Assembly (NCBI GenBank): GCA_039715185.1
Contig: JBDLIA010000001.1
Coordinates: forward strand, 47,758-111,757
Direction: 5' to 3'
Origin: Gemmatimonadota bacterium
GTDB lineage: Bacteria; Gemmatimonadota; Gemmatimonadetes; Longimicrobiales; RSA9
DNA length: 64,000 bases
Position 1 is the first letter of the stretch. Each line of letters starts with the position of its first letter. Both the position numbers and the translations under genes were made by a program. The notes below the pieces were generated by a model, which did no database searches, was not told the DNA's origin, and saw nothing but the letters and a program-made list of their open reading frames with translations. Below, piece after piece: positions 25,440-34,701 of the stretch.

Positions 25440-26585
25440 ATGCGTGATTACTATGACATCCTCGGGGTGCCGCGCGGGGCCGACCAGGAGGAAATAAAGA
25501 AGGCGTACCGTCAGCTCGCGCTCCAGTACCACCCGGACCGGAATCAGGGCGACGGGCAGGCCGAAGAGCGCTTCAAGGAGGCCACCGAGGCGTACGAGAT
25601 CCTGCGCGACGCGGACAAGCGCGCGGCTTACGATCAGTACGGACACGCCGGGGTGAGAGGAGCGGGTGGGGCCGGGTTTTCGGGATTCGACTTCTCGGAC
25701 GCGCTGGAAATCTTCATGCGCGAGTTCGGGGGTTTCGGCTTCGCGGACATGTTCGCCGGCGGACGCGGCGGCCGCAGGCGTTCGCCGCGCGGGGCGGATC
25801 TTCGTGTCCGGCTCCCCATCACGCTCGCCGACGTGGCGTCCGGGGTGAAGAAGACCATCAAGGTGCGTCGCCAGCAGCCGTGCGAGCCCTGCGGGGGATC
25901 CGGCGCCGCCGAGGGGACGGGCGCCACGGTGTGTGACGGCTGCGGGGGTAGCGGAGAGGTGCGTCGTGCCCAGCGCTCTCTACTGGGCCAGATCGTGACC
26001 CTGGGGCCGTGCCCGCGCTGCGACGGCGACGGGCAGCGGGTGGAGCACCCGTGCGCCACGTGCGGTGGATCGGGAACCGCGCCAGGCGAGAAGAAGCTGG
26101 ACGTCGACGTTCCGCCGGGCGTATCCACGGGCGACTACATCACCATTCGAGGCCAGGGCAACGCCGGCCGCCGCGGTGCGCCTCCGGGCGACGTGCTGGT
26201 CGTCCTGGAGGTCGCCGAGGATCGCAGGTTTCGGCGCGACGGCGCGGACGTCCTGTTCGAGCTACGGGTGACGTTCTCCCAGGCGGCGCTGGGTGCCGAG
26301 CTGGACATACCCACGGTCGATGAGGAGGCGCGCCTGAAGGTCCCCGCGGGGATCCAGTCGGGCAGCCTGCTGCGTCTGCGGGGGCGCGGCTTGCCCCGAC
26401 TCCGAGGCGGCGGGCGCGGCGATCAGATCGTGCGCGTCAGCGTGTGGACACCCGACCGCCTGGACGACGAAGAGCGGGCCGCCCTGGAGGCGTTGGCGGA
26501 GGTCGAGCGGGCGCCCCCCGGCCCGGAGACCGACGCCGGCGATCGGGGATTCTGGAGCCGCGTCAAGGAGGCTTTCACGGCGTGA
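25440..26585 (+). CDS. dnaJ: Chaperone DnaJ
   Basis: This Hsp40 co-chaperone of DnaK contains the J domain with HPD at residues 31-33. A Gly/Phe-rich stretch follows ([16 protein letters not shown]). Four zinc-binding CxxCxGxG repeats come next ([32 protein letters not shown]), then the C-terminal peptide-binding domains, in 381 residues. This is a type I DnaJ. It sits directly after hrcA, so it may be controlled with it. dnaK and grpE lie elsewhere. Confidence 0.97.
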   Translation: MRDYYDILGVPRGADQEEIKKAYRQLALQYHPDRNQGDGQAEERFKEATEAYEILRDADKRAAYDQYGHAGVRGAGGAGFSGFDFSDALEIFMREFGGFGFADMFAGGRGGRRRSPRGADLRVRLPITLADVASGVKKTIKVRRQQPCEPCGGSGAAEGTGATVCDGCGGSGEVRRAQRSLLGQIVTLGPCPRCDGDGQRVEHPCATCGGSGTAPGEKKLDVDVPPGVSTGDYITIRGQGNAGRRGAPPGDVLVVLEVAEDRRFRRDGADVLFELRVTFSQAALGAELDIPTVDEEARLKVPAGIQSGSLLRLRGRGLPRLRGGGRGDQIVRVSVWTPDRLDDEERAALEALAEVERAPPGPETDAGDRGFWSRVKEAFTA

Positions 26586-26613
26586 GCGCGCCACGCCCCG
26601 GCACGGCGCGGCG

Positions 26614-27483
26614 ATGATCGACCCCGAGGACTGGCTGCGGGTTTGGGTCGGCGTGGCGCCGGGCGACGCGGACGCGGTCGCCGTCGCCGAGGCGCTGATC
26701 GCGGCCGGTGGCACCGCCGTCGAGGAAACCCCGGAGCGCCTGGGCACCTACCTGCCGCTGAGCGGAACGCCGGAACAGAGGATAGCCGAGGTGCGCGCGG
26801 CGCTGGCCTCGGCGGGCCTGCGGACACCCCCGGAAATAGGCTGGAGCATCGAAGCGGCGCGCGACTGGGCCGTGGCCTGGAAGGCCGGTCTCGGCGCCCG
26901 CCGGGTGGGCGCCCGCATCGTGCTGCACCCGTCCTGGATAGAGCCCGCCGCTCTGCCCGAAGACATCGCCCTCGCGATCGATCCGGGCATGGCGTTCGGC
27001 ACCGGAGAGCATGCCACCACCCGCGGGGCGCTGCGCCTGCTAGAGGCCGCGCTGCGGCCAGGGATGACCGTGCTGGACGCCGGCACCGGGAGCGGAGTGC
27101 TCGCGATCGCGGCGCGCAGGCTGGGGGCCAGCCACGTGGTGGGCGTGGATGTGGACGGCGAGGCGGTCGCTACGGCCGCCGCCAATGTGCGCGCCAACGA
27201 CTGCCAGGGAGGCGTGCGTCTCGAAGTCGCGGCCGTCACCTCCGCCTGGTTGGGGTCGTGTCCCCAAAGTCCGTTCGATCTGATCCTCGCGAACATTCTT
27301 AGCGGCGTGCTGGTGCCTCTGCTGACGCCCCTGAGCGATGCTCTCGCGCCGGACGGCGCGCTGATCGTGTCGGGGATCCTGGAGGACGAGGCGGGGGTCT
27401 TCCGGGCGGCGGCCGAAGCGAAGGGGTTGAGCACCGTACGTGAGGACATCGAGGACGGCTGGTGGAGCGCCCTGCTCGCCTGA
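26614..27483 (+). CDS. prmA: Ribosomal protein L11 methyltransferase
   Basis: PrmA trimethylates ribosomal protein uL11. The AdoMet site is typical: DPGMAFGTGEHATTRGALRL, then VLDAGTGSGVLAIAARRLGA and VVGVDVDGEAV, and DLILANILSGVLVPLL as the NxL/NPPY-like catalytic strand. The 289-residue length is normal. It follows dnaJ by 28 nt, a neighbourhood (hrcA-dnaJ-prmA) seen in many bacteria. The ATG is supported by the conserved N-terminal substrate-recognition domain. Confidence 0.94.
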   Translation: MIDPEDWLRVWVGVAPGDADAVAVAEALIAAGGTAVEETPERLGTYLPLSGTPEQRIAEVRAALASAGLRTPPEIGWSIEAARDWAVAWKAGLGARRVGARIVLHPSWIEPAALPEDIALAIDPGMAFGTGEHATTRGALRLLEAALRPGMTVLDAGTGSGVLAIAARRLGASHVVGVDVDGEAVATAAANVRANDCQGGVRLEVAAVTSAWLGSCPQSPFDLILANILSGVLVPLLTPLSDALAPDGALIVSGILEDEAGVFRAAAEAKGLSTVREDIEDGWWSALLA

Positions 27484-27568
27484 TCCCCGCTTGCGCTCTC
27501 CGGCCGAAGCCGCCGACACTACACCGCGTCGATGCACACACAACCCGCTCGTCCGAAGGAGGATTCGC

Positions 27569-28204
27569 ATGCGTCAGTATCTGACGGAGTTCATCGGCAC
27601 GTTCTTTCTCGTGTTGACGATCGGACTCGTCGTCGCCGACGGAACCGCCATGGGGCCCCTCGCGATCGGGTCGGCGCTGATGATCATGGTGTACATGGGC
27701 GGGCACGTCTCGGGCGCGCACTACAACCCCGCGGTGACGCTCGCGGTCTTCATGCGCGGAGGCATCGAATCTCGCTGGGTGGCCGGTTACTGGGCCGTGC
27801 AGCTCCTGGGCGCTCTGGCCGCCGCCGCGGTCGTTGGCGCGGCGACCGGCGCCACATTCGCGCCCGCGCCCGGGCCCGATGCGTCGGCCGGAGGCGCTCT
27901 GGCGCTCGAAGCCCTCTTCACCTTTGCGCTCGCGCTGGTGGTCCTGAACACGGCCACAGCCGACGAGACGAGCGGCAACTCGTACTTCGGGCTGGCGATC
28001 GGCTTCACGGTCATGGTGGGTGCGTTCGCCGCCGGGCCCATCTCCGGAGGCGCGTTCAATCCCGCGGTCGGCATTGGACCCATCGTCTGGCACTCGGTGG
28101 CGGGCGGGGGCGGCTACGGGGACCTGTGGCTGTACCTGGTCGGCCCGCTGGCCGGCGGGGCGCTCGCCGCGGTCGTGTTCAAGGCCCAGCACCCGGGTGC
28201 CTGA
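27569..28204 (+). CDS. MIP-family aquaporin
   Basis: The 211-residue protein has six hydrophobic helices and the two NPA boxes, SGAHYNPAVTL and SGGAFNPAVGIGP, that form the pore constriction. The second box is followed by a small residue rather than the Asp typical of glycerol facilitators, and no glycerol-kinase gene is near, so a water-type channel is more likely. AAGGAGG ends 7 nt before the ATG and decides the start. It is the last + strand gene before a minus-strand gene that converges on it. Confidence 0.92.
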   Translation: MRQYLTEFIGTFFLVLTIGLVVADGTAMGPLAIGSALMIMVYMGGHVSGAHYNPAVTLAVFMRGGIESRWVAGYWAVQLLGALAAAAVVGAATGATFAPAPGPDASAGGALALEALFTFALALVVLNTATADETSGNSYFGLAIGFTVMVGAFAAGPISGGAFNPAVGIGPIVWHSVAGGGGYGDLWLYLVGPLAGGALAAVVFKAQHPGA

Positions 28205-28210
28205 GCCGGA

Positions 28211-28660
28211 TTACGCCGGGTCGGTCGCGAGCGCGCGCAGCCGGCGGCCGACCCGATTCGCGGCGAGGGTGGCTCCAACGATTTCGCGTCGCTCGAGATC
28301 GTCGGCGCCCGCGTGGCCCCACAGACCGGCTAGCGCGAGCGCGACGCCCTGGCGGATCAGCTCGTTCCCGGTGTGGGGCCCGGGCGCCCCTGGGGCGGGA
28401 AGCGGAAGCAGCATCGGCGGACGGTCCGTTGCGATCTGCAGAGCCGCGACCAAGCGTGCGTCACCGGCTACGCTGGGGTGTTTCGCCCAGGAAAGGGGCG
28501 GCGACCGCAACACGAGCAGTCCCGGCAGAGACCCCGACCGTGGCAGAGCCCACGCGGACGCACCGCCAGCCGTCTCCTGCGCTTCCTCCAGGGTCGGCGC
28601 GATCGCGCCCGATCCCCTGGTCAGCGTGCGAACTTCCTCTACGAATTGAGGTCCGTACAT
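28211..28660 (-). CDS. Hypothetical protein, function unknown
   Basis: The frame on the minus strand encodes 149 residues. A strong ribosome-binding site (GGGAGGGAG) lies close to its ATG, and the codon choice looks like that of the neighbouring genes. I do not recognise the family. The middle LSWAKHPSVAGDARLVAALQ and the Arg/Ala-rich end (LERREIVGATLAANRVGRRL) suggest a small soluble alpha/beta protein; no signal peptide or membrane helix is seen. It ends 6 nt from the aquaporin stop, converging on it, and starts divergently from the HIT gene. Confidence 0.65.
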   Translation of the reverse strand: MYGPQFVEEVRTLTRGSGAIAPTLEEAQETAGGASAWALPRSGSLPGLLVLRSPPLSWAKHPSVAGDARLVAALQIATDRPPMLLPLPAPGAPGPHTGNELIRQGVALALAGLWGHAGADDLERREIVGATLAANRVGRRLRALATDPA

Positions 28661-28796
28661 TGCTCCCTCCCGCACGCAGGGTGGGTCTCGGGGCCGCGCG
28701 CGGCCATGGCGGATCGGGACCCGGCCCGGCAGCCGCGGGGCGAGGCCTATCGGTCGCCCGTTTCGGTGGTTGCTGGGCCCGCCCGCGCCCCGCAGC

Positions 28797-28824
28797 TTGA
28801 CTGTCGGTGGCAATCGAGTACGCT
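28797..28824 (+). promoter_or_regulatory. Predicted sigma70-type promoter for the HIT gene operon
   Basis: TTGACT (28797-28802) and TACGCT (28819-28824) are 16 nt apart in the divergent gap of about 200 nt upstream of the HIT gene. It would drive the HIT-yqeY-mutS2-dnaG chain. This is pattern-based only. Confidence 0.4.
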
Positions 28825-28866
28825 CCGACGGGCCCGGCCGTCGTCGGGCCTAGACGAGGAGGGCGC

Positions 28867-29217
28867 ATGGGCGAGAGCGGATGCATTTTCTGCGCGATCG
28901 GCGCGGGCACGATGAGCGCCGACATGGTGCACCAGGACGACCGGGTGATCGCGTTTCGCGACGTCGCTCCCAGGGCGCCCGTGCACGTCCTGATCATTCC
29001 GAAGCGACACCTGGCCTCGGTGGACGCCGCCGGCGCGGAGGACGAGGAGCTGCTCGGCCACCTCTTTTCCGTCGCGCGCGATGTGGCGCGGGCGGAAGGC
29101 CTGGTGCCGGACGGGTATCGGCTCGTGGTAAACAGCGGTCCGGCCGCCGGACAGACGGTCGACCACCTGCACGTGCACCTGCTGGGCGGCCGCGAGCTCG
29201 GCTGGCCGCCGGGCTAG
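28867..29217 (+). CDS. HIT-family nucleotide-binding protein
   Basis: The 116-residue protein has the zinc-like CIFCAIG start, the DVAPRAPVHVLIIPKRHLAS block and the histidine triad HLHVHLLGG. HIT proteins hydrolyse adenosine phosphoramidates or dinucleoside polyphosphates; this looks like the HinT branch. GAGGAGGG sits just before the ATG. The gene starts a long + strand chain and is 7 nt from yqeY. Confidence 0.93.
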   Translation: MGESGCIFCAIGAGTMSADMVHQDDRVIAFRDVAPRAPVHVLIIPKRHLASVDAAGAEDEELLGHLFSVARDVARAEGLVPDGYRLVVNSGPAAGQTVDHLHVHLLGGRELGWPPG

Positions 29218-29224
29218 CGGCGGC

Positions 29225-29668
29225 ATGACGGAGCCTCTGCCGGCGCGGCTGCGCGCCGACCTGAACGACGCGCGCCGCCAGCGTGACCGGGCGCGGACGC
29301 TGGTGCTCACGACCACGCTGTCCGAGATGAAGAACCGCGAAATCGAGCTCGGGCACGAGTTGGGCGATGAGGAAGCGCGCTCCGTCGTATCGACCGCGGT
29401 GCGGCGCCGCCACGAGGCAGCGCAGCACATGCGCGACGCCGATCGGCCCGAGCTCGCCGAGCGCGAGGAATCCGAAGCCGAGCTGCTGAAGACCTACCTG
29501 CCGGCGCCGCTGACCGAGGCGGACGTGCGCGCTCGCATCGACGCCGCCATAGCCGGCGGAGCCGCCGACCTGGGCGCCATCATGCGGGTGATCATGCCGG
29601 ACCTCCGCGGCAGATTCGATGGCAAGGACGCCAACCGACTCGCGAGGGAAGCCCTTCCCGGGGGCTGA
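29225..29668 (+). CDS. YqeY/GatB-like tail domain protein
   Basis: The 147-residue sequence matches the YqeY family: LRADLNDARRQRDRARTLVL, the long helical middle, and LKTYLPAPLTEADVRARIDAAI, which resembles the C-terminal tail of amidotransferase subunit GatB. The family is thought to bind tRNA or act in charged-tRNA quality control, but no activity is proven. The gene stops 13 nt before the mutS2 GTG. HIT, yqeY and mutS2 are probably co-transcribed. Confidence 0.9.
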   Translation: MTEPLPARLRADLNDARRQRDRARTLVLTTTLSEMKNREIELGHELGDEEARSVVSTAVRRRHEAAQHMRDADRPELAEREESEAELLKTYLPAPLTEADVRARIDAAIAGGAADLGAIMRVIMPDLRGRFDGKDANRLAREALPGG

Positions 29669-29681
29669 GGCGCGGACCGGC

Positions 29682-32060
29682 GTGACGACTCGACCCGCCG
29701 GATCGCACGCGCTGCAGGTGCTGGGGTTCGGCGACGCTCTCGAGCTGGTGGCTGCCCACGCGGCTTCGGAGCTGGGCCGCGCTGCGGTCCTGAGCCTGAG
29801 TCCGCTCACCGACCCCGACGCTGTAGGTGAGCAGATAGGCCGCGTGTCCGCGATGCTTTCGCTGCACGATCGGGACGCAGGCTGGCGCGCGCCCGACGTG
29901 CCGGACGCCTGGGAGGCCCTCCGGTCCGTGGCCGCGGAGGGCTTCGTGCTGTCTCCGGCGCAGCTGAGGCTCGTCTTCCGCCTGCTGGAGGCGGGAGCCG
30001 ACGCCGCGCAGCAGCTCCGCGACCCGGACGAGGCGCCGGCCCTGGCCTTGCTGGCCGCTCGCCTCTATGCCGACGAGGGCATGGCCCGCCGTATCGACGC
30101 GGCGGTGGATGAACGCGGGGACGTAAGGGACGGCGCGTCCGCGGACCTGCGCCGGATCCGGCGCGAGCTCGAACGCGCCAACGCGCGCATCGTCAAGGAG
30201 TTGGAGCGTTTCGCCCGGAGTCTTCCGGATCGGGTGCGAGTGCCGGACGCGTCCGTGTCCGTGCGGGATGGCCGCTACGTCATCGCAGTGCGGCGCGAGG
30301 GTCGGGGCCTGGTCGGGGGACTGGTGCACGACGAGTCGGCGTCTGGAGGCACGCTGTTCGTGGAGCCCCCCATCGGCGTCGAGCTCATGAACCGCCTGCG
30401 AGAGCTGGAGCGCGCTGAACAGCGCGAGATCAGGCGCATCCTCGGCGAGCTGACCGACATCGTGCGGCCGGTGCGGCAGGCGCTCGGGGAGTCACTCGAG
30501 GCGCTGACCGAACTCGACTCCCTGACCGCGCGCGCTCGTTACGCCAGGGCCGTGGGCGCGGCGACGCCGACGCGCATCGAAGAGGGCGGTGGGCGTCTGC
30601 GCATCGTGGGCGGAGGTCACCCGAGCCTGTTCTCGGACGACGGCCGACCGGTGCCCTTCGACCTGGAGCTGGCGGCCGACGAGCGCACCGTGGTCGTCTC
30701 GGGCCCCAACACGGGCGGCAAGACCGTCCTCCTCAAGTCGATCGGCCTGCTAGCGGCGCTGCACCAGGCGGGAGTGGTTCCTCCCGTCGCGGAGGGGACG
30801 GCCCTGCCCGTGTTCGACGGCCTGTTCGCCGACATCGGCGACGAGCAGTCGATCGAGGCAAGCCTGTCTACCTTTTCGGGCCATCTCAAGAATCTGCGTG
30901 AGATCCTGGAGCGGGCGCGACCTGGATCGCTCGTGCTCATCGACGAGCTGGGTAGCGGGACCGACCCGGCGGAGGGGGCCACGCTGGCGCAGGCGATTCT
31001 GGAGACGCTGACGCGACGCGGCGCGACGACGGTCGCGACGACCCACCTCGGGACCCTGAAGCGACTCGCAGGGGATGAAGCGGGAGTCGTGAACGCCTCG
31101 CTCCAGTTCGACGCCGACCAGTTGCGCCCCACCTACCAGTTGGTGAAGGGAATCCCCGGTCGCAGCTTCGGCCTGGCCATCGCCCGCAGGCTAGGCTTTC
31201 CGGAGGACATCGTCGACCGCGCTGAGGCGCTGCTGCCGGAGGCCGAACGGGCGGCCGAGAGACTGCTCGCGGAGCTGGAAGCGGCGCTGAGCGCCGCAGA
31301 CGCCGAGCGGCGCGAGGCGGAAGATCTGGCGCGGCGCGAACGCGCGAGCCTGGTCGAGGTGGAGGAGCGCGAGCGCACGGTGGCAGAGCGGGAGCGCTCG
31401 GCCGCGCTGGAGGCGGCCGAGCAGGCGCGCACGCTCCTGCTCGAGGCGCGAGCCGAGGTGGAGGCGGCGCTCGTTGAGGCGCGCGCGGCTGGCGGGGACG
31501 CCGCGGGCGCGGCCGCGGCGCGGCGGCGCGTGGAGGCCGCGGCGCGACGCCAGGCCGAGCGCATGGACGATCTGCGCCAAGGCGAGTCAGCGGCGCTCGC
31601 ATCGGAGGACCCCCTCGCAGAGGGCGATACGGTCCGGCTACGCGCAACCGGCGCGCTGGGCACCGTGCGCGAATTGCGCGACGGCGGCGCGGTGGTGGAC
31701 ATCGGCGGAGTCCGCCTGCGCGTGCGCGCGGCAGACATCGACCGGGCCCCACCGCAGTCCCCGCAGCGACGCAAGGGAGCGGGCCCGTCGCCGCCGGCGG
31801 CCTCCTCCGTGCACGCCGCCCCGGAGGTGGATTTGCGGGGTCTGCGGGCGGAGGAGGTCGCCGCCCGTCTGCACCCGGCGCTGGACGCCGCGGTCGTGGC
31901 CGACCTGCGGGCGCTGCGGATCATCCACGGCAAGGGCGATGGCGTGCTGCGCGAGGTGGTGCGCGAGTTGCTCGAGGCCGACCGCCGGGTGAGGGCCGTC
32001 CGAGCCGGCGTCGCCGGTGAGGGCGGCACGGGGGTCACGGTCGCGGAGCTGGGCTCGTGA
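29682..32060 (+). CDS. mutS2: MutS2-family ATPase with Smr nuclease domain
   Basis: The 792-residue protein lacks the mismatch-reading N-terminal domains of MutS, as MutS2 does. The ATPase shows Walker A GPNTGGKT at residues 341-348, DIGDEQSIEASLSTFSGHLK and VLIDELGSGTDPAEGA. A long Glu/Arg/Ala-rich coiled coil follows. A C-terminal Smr domain carries LRGLRAEEV and IIHGKGDGVL. In studied bacteria MutS2 acts on recombination intermediates or collided ribosomes. GTG 29682 fits the family N-terminus better than the ATG at 29619, which lies inside yqeY. It ends in a GTGA overlap with dnaG. Confidence 0.95.
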   Translation: MTTRPAGSHALQVLGFGDALELVAAHAASELGRAAVLSLSPLTDPDAVGEQIGRVSAMLSLHDRDAGWRAPDVPDAWEALRSVAAEGFVLSPAQLRLVFRLLEAGADAAQQLRDPDEAPALALLAARLYADEGMARRIDAAVDERGDVRDGASADLRRIRRELERANARIVKELERFARSLPDRVRVPDASVSVRDGRYVIAVRREGRGLVGGLVHDESASGGTLFVEPPIGVELMNRLRELERAEQREIRRILGELTDIVRPVRQALGESLEALTELDSLTARARYARAVGAATPTRIEEGGGRLRIVGGGHPSLFSDDGRPVPFDLELAADERTVVVSGPNTGGKTVLLKSIGLLAALHQAGVVPPVAEGTALPVFDGLFADIGDEQSIEASLSTFSGHLKNLREILERARPGSLVLIDELGSGTDPAEGATLAQAILETLTRRGATTVATTHLGTLKRLAGDEAGVVNASLQFDADQLRPTYQLVKGIPGRSFGLAIARRLGFPEDIVDRAEALLPEAERAAERLLAELEAALSAADAERREAEDLARRERASLVEVEERERTVAERERSAALEAAEQARTLLLEARAEVEAALVEARAAGGDAAGAAAARRRVEAAARRQAERMDDLRQGESAALASEDPLAEGDTVRLRATGALGTVRELRDGGAVVDIGGVRLRVRAADIDRAPPQSPQRRKGAGPSPPAASSVHAAPEVDLRGLRAEEVAARLHPALDAAVVADLRALRIIHGKGDGVLREVVRELLEADRRVRAVRAGVAGEGGTGVTVAELGS

Positions 32061-33907
32061 TCCGGGACGATCTGGTGGAGGAGGTCCGGCTCCGTTCCGA
32101 CATCGTGGAACTGCTCGGTGAGCACGTGCCGCTCAAGCGCGCGGGCAAGGACTACCGAGGCCTGTGTCCGTTCCACAAGGAGAAGACGCCCTCCTTCTAC
32201 GTGGTGCCGGCCAAGGGGTTCTACAAGTGTTTCGGCTGCGGGGAGTCAGGCGACATCTTCGCCTTCTTGATGAAGCACCTCGGCCTGGATTTCCCGGGTG
32301 CCGTGCGGACGGTGGCGACCCGCGTGGGAGTCGACATTCCCGACCGCGACGAGGGTCCCCGGGGCCCGGACCCCAACGCCCCTCTGCTGGAGGCCCTGTC
32401 CTTCGCGGCGGAGTTCTACGCCGGCCGGCTCGCCGACCCGAACGCCGGCGCGGATGCACGCGCTTACCTCGAGCGGCGGGGCGTGTCGCCGGAGGCCCGG
32501 GAGCGGTTTCAGCTGGGCTACGCACCCGATGGGTGGCGCGCGTTGCGGGAGGCCGCGCGGGCGCACGGCATCGACGATGAGCGGCTCCTCGAGGCCGGTT
32601 TGATCAAGACGAGCGAGCGCTCCGAGGAACCCTTCGACCGGCTGCGACACAGGCTCGTCTTCCCCATCGTCGACACCAGGGGCCGCGTCATAGGCTTCGG
32701 CGGCAGGGCGCTCGGGGAAGCCGACGCGCCCAAGTACCTCAACTCGCCTGAGACCGCCGTCTACCACAAGGGGCGTGAGCTGTACGGCCTGCACTGGGCA
32801 CGGACCGCGATTCGCCGCGCGGGCGAGGCGCTGGTGGTGGAGGGGTACATGGACTTCGTGTCGCTGGCCGCCGCCGGGATAGAGAACGTCGTGGCTCCTC
32901 TGGGCACGGCCATGACCACCGAGCAGGCGACCCTGCTCGCGCGCTACACCGACCGCGTGCTGCTCCTGTACGACAGTGACGCGGCGGGCCAGCGAGCGAC
33001 GTTTCGCAGCGGAGACGTGTTGCTCGCCGTCGCGGTGCACCCCCTGGCCGTAACGTTGCCCCGGGGGGAAGATCCGGACTCGCTGGTGCGCGCGGGTGGC
33101 GTCGACGCGCTTACGCCGTACCTTAGTGCCGCCACTGACCTGCTCGACCGGAAAATCGAGATCCTGAAGGAGCACGGCCTGCTCGAAGACATCGACGGCC
33201 TGCGGACCGCCGTCGACAAGCTCCTGCCCACGCTACGGGCGGTGCGCGATCCGGCTCTCCGAGACCTGTACGTCGCGCGAGTATCGGAGCAGACCGGGGT
33301 ACGCAAGGAGACGATTACCGCCGAGATCGGAGGCGGCGCCGGCGGCAGGCGTCGTGCGGGCGTGGCTCCAAGCGGTCCCCCTGCCCAGGTGTCAGCGCCC
33401 GACCTTCAGGGGCCCGCCCGCGAATATGGGCTCGTACTCCTTCTCCAGCGGGACCCGCGTCTGCGCGTTCCGGCGAGGGAGGCCATCGATCCCTCCCTGT
33501 TCCGCGATCCGACTCTACGTGAGATCTTCGTCGCCCTGATCCGGGAGCCGACGCCCGACGCGCCCGCCGAGCAGACGGGCGCGGGGGAAGACGGTCCCGT
33601 TCCGGTGGCCCCGGCGGACCTCAGCGCCGAAGCGCGCCACCGGTGGGACGAGTTGGTGCGGGATCCGGAAGAGTTGAGCCACGGCGACGCCATGTTCGCC
33701 GACACGGTGCGCGACATGCTCGCGGAGGCATTGCACGCCGAGTTGGACCAGGTGGACGAGGCCATGCGCGTGGCTCGACTCCAGGGCGATGATGAGGCCA
33801 TGCGAGAACTTCTGGGCCGGCGCACGGCTCTGGCCGGGAAGCAGCAGCAGCTCCTCGCCAGCGGCGTGGAGCGGCAGTTCAAGAAGCACAGGCGGCGGGC
33901 GCGGTAG
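32057..33907 (+). CDS. dnaG: DNA primase
   Basis: Primase makes RNA primers at the replication fork. The N-terminal CHC2 zinc finger has CPFHKEKTPSF followed by KGFYKCFGCGESGD. The TOPRIM core shows VVEGYMDFVSL and LLYDSDAAGQRA, where the acidic residues bind metal. The C-terminal ~200 residues should bind helicase DnaB. The 616-residue length is normal. The GTG overlaps the mutS2 stop. The usual partner rpoD does not follow; a coiled-coil zinc-ribbon gene does. Confidence 0.97.
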   Translation: MIRDDLVEEVRLRSDIVELLGEHVPLKRAGKDYRGLCPFHKEKTPSFYVVPAKGFYKCFGCGESGDIFAFLMKHLGLDFPGAVRTVATRVGVDIPDRDEGPRGPDPNAPLLEALSFAAEFYAGRLADPNAGADARAYLERRGVSPEARERFQLGYAPDGWRALREAARAHGIDDERLLEAGLIKTSERSEEPFDRLRHRLVFPIVDTRGRVIGFGGRALGEADAPKYLNSPETAVYHKGRELYGLHWARTAIRRAGEALVVEGYMDFVSLAAAGIENVVAPLGTAMTTEQATLLARYTDRVLLLYDSDAAGQRATFRSGDVLLAVAVHPLAVTLPRGEDPDSLVRAGGVDALTPYLSAATDLLDRKIEILKEHGLLEDIDGLRTAVDKLLPTLRAVRDPALRDLYVARVSEQTGVRKETITAEIGGGAGGRRRAGVAPSGPPAQVSAPDLQGPAREYGLVLLLQRDPRLRVPAREAIDPSLFRDPTLREIFVALIREPTPDAPAEQTGAGEDGPVPVAPADLSAEARHRWDELVRDPEELSHGDAMFADTVRDMLAEALHAELDQVDEAMRVARLQGDDEAMRELLGRRTALAGKQQQLLASGVERQFKKHRRRAR

Positions 33908-33950
33908 GGCCCGCCGCGCGCCTTGGGCCCTTGCCCGGGGAGCGCTCGAG

Positions 33951-33968
33951 GCGAAACCGAGGTTTCGC
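33951..33968. promoter_or_regulatory. Perfect 8-bp inverted repeat ahead of the zinc-ribbon protein gene
   Basis: GCGAAACC and GGTTTCGC are separated by GA, 25 nt before the ATG at 33994. It could be an operator or an RNA hairpin; no T-run follows, so a terminator is unlikely. Function unknown. Confidence 0.4.
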
Positions 33969-33993
33969 GAACCGATGACCGAGCACACGGACG

Positions 33994-34701
33994 ATGAACG
34001 ACGTGCACAACGCTTTGTTGAAGCTCCAGGAGTTGGATAAGGAAATCCACGCTGCACGCGCCAGAGCCGGTGAGTACGGCCCGCAGCTAGAGGAACTCGA
34101 GGCGCCGCTGGCCGAGCTGGAGGCCGCCGTCGCATCCTCGCAGAAGGATCTCGAAGGGACGAGCACCGAATTGCGCCGGCTCGAGCGCGCGGCCGAGGAG
34201 AAGCGGGTCCGCCAGCAGAAGTACGAGGAGCACCTCGAGCGGGCGCGCAACGCGCGCGAAGAAACCGCGGCCAGGGCGGAGCTGGACCTCGTGCGCAAGG
34301 CCGTGGAAGCGGACGAGCGCGAGGCGCTGGAGCGCATGGAGGCGGTCACGCGCATCGAGCTTCGCCTCGACGAGTTGGGACGCAAGCTGGACGAAGCCCG
34401 GCAGGAGGCCGGACCCGTGCGCGACGAGTTGGAGAAGGCACAGGAAGCGGCCAACGCCGAGCTCGCCGTTCTCGAGGCCCGGCGCTCGGAGGAAAGCGCC
34501 GACATGGACAGTGGTGCGCGACAGCTCTATGAGCAGGTTCGGGGTGGGCGCACCCGGACGGTCGTCGTTTCCCTCACGGCGGACGGCGCGTGCGGCCACT
34601 GCTTCAGCATGATCCCCATCCAGCGGCAGACCGAGATTCGCCGAGGCGGCGAACTGGTGCGCTGCGAAGCCTGCGGCGTGATTCTCTTCACCGAAGAATG
34701 A
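33994..34701 (+). CDS. Coiled-coil protein with C-terminal C4 zinc ribbon
   Basis: Residues ~5-180 are an almost unbroken charged heptad-like coiled coil. The end holds GACGHCFSMIPIQRQTEIRR and RCEACGVILF, a CxxC/CxxC zinc ribbon (PF02591-type family). The 235-residue layout is common in bacteria, yet the function is mostly undefined; nucleic-acid or ribosome-related roles have been suggested. An ATGA overlap joins it to recJ, and dnaG lies upstream, so a role near DNA replication or repair is possible but unproven. Confidence 0.88.
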   Translation: MNDVHNALLKLQELDKEIHAARARAGEYGPQLEELEAPLAELEAAVASSQKDLEGTSTELRRLERAAEEKRVRQQKYEEHLERARNAREETAARAELDLVRKAVEADEREALERMEAVTRIELRLDELGRKLDEARQEAGPVRDELEKAQEAANAELAVLEARRSEESADMDSGARQLYEQVRGGRTRTVVVSLTADGACGHCFSMIPIQRQTEIRRGGELVRCEACGVILFTEE

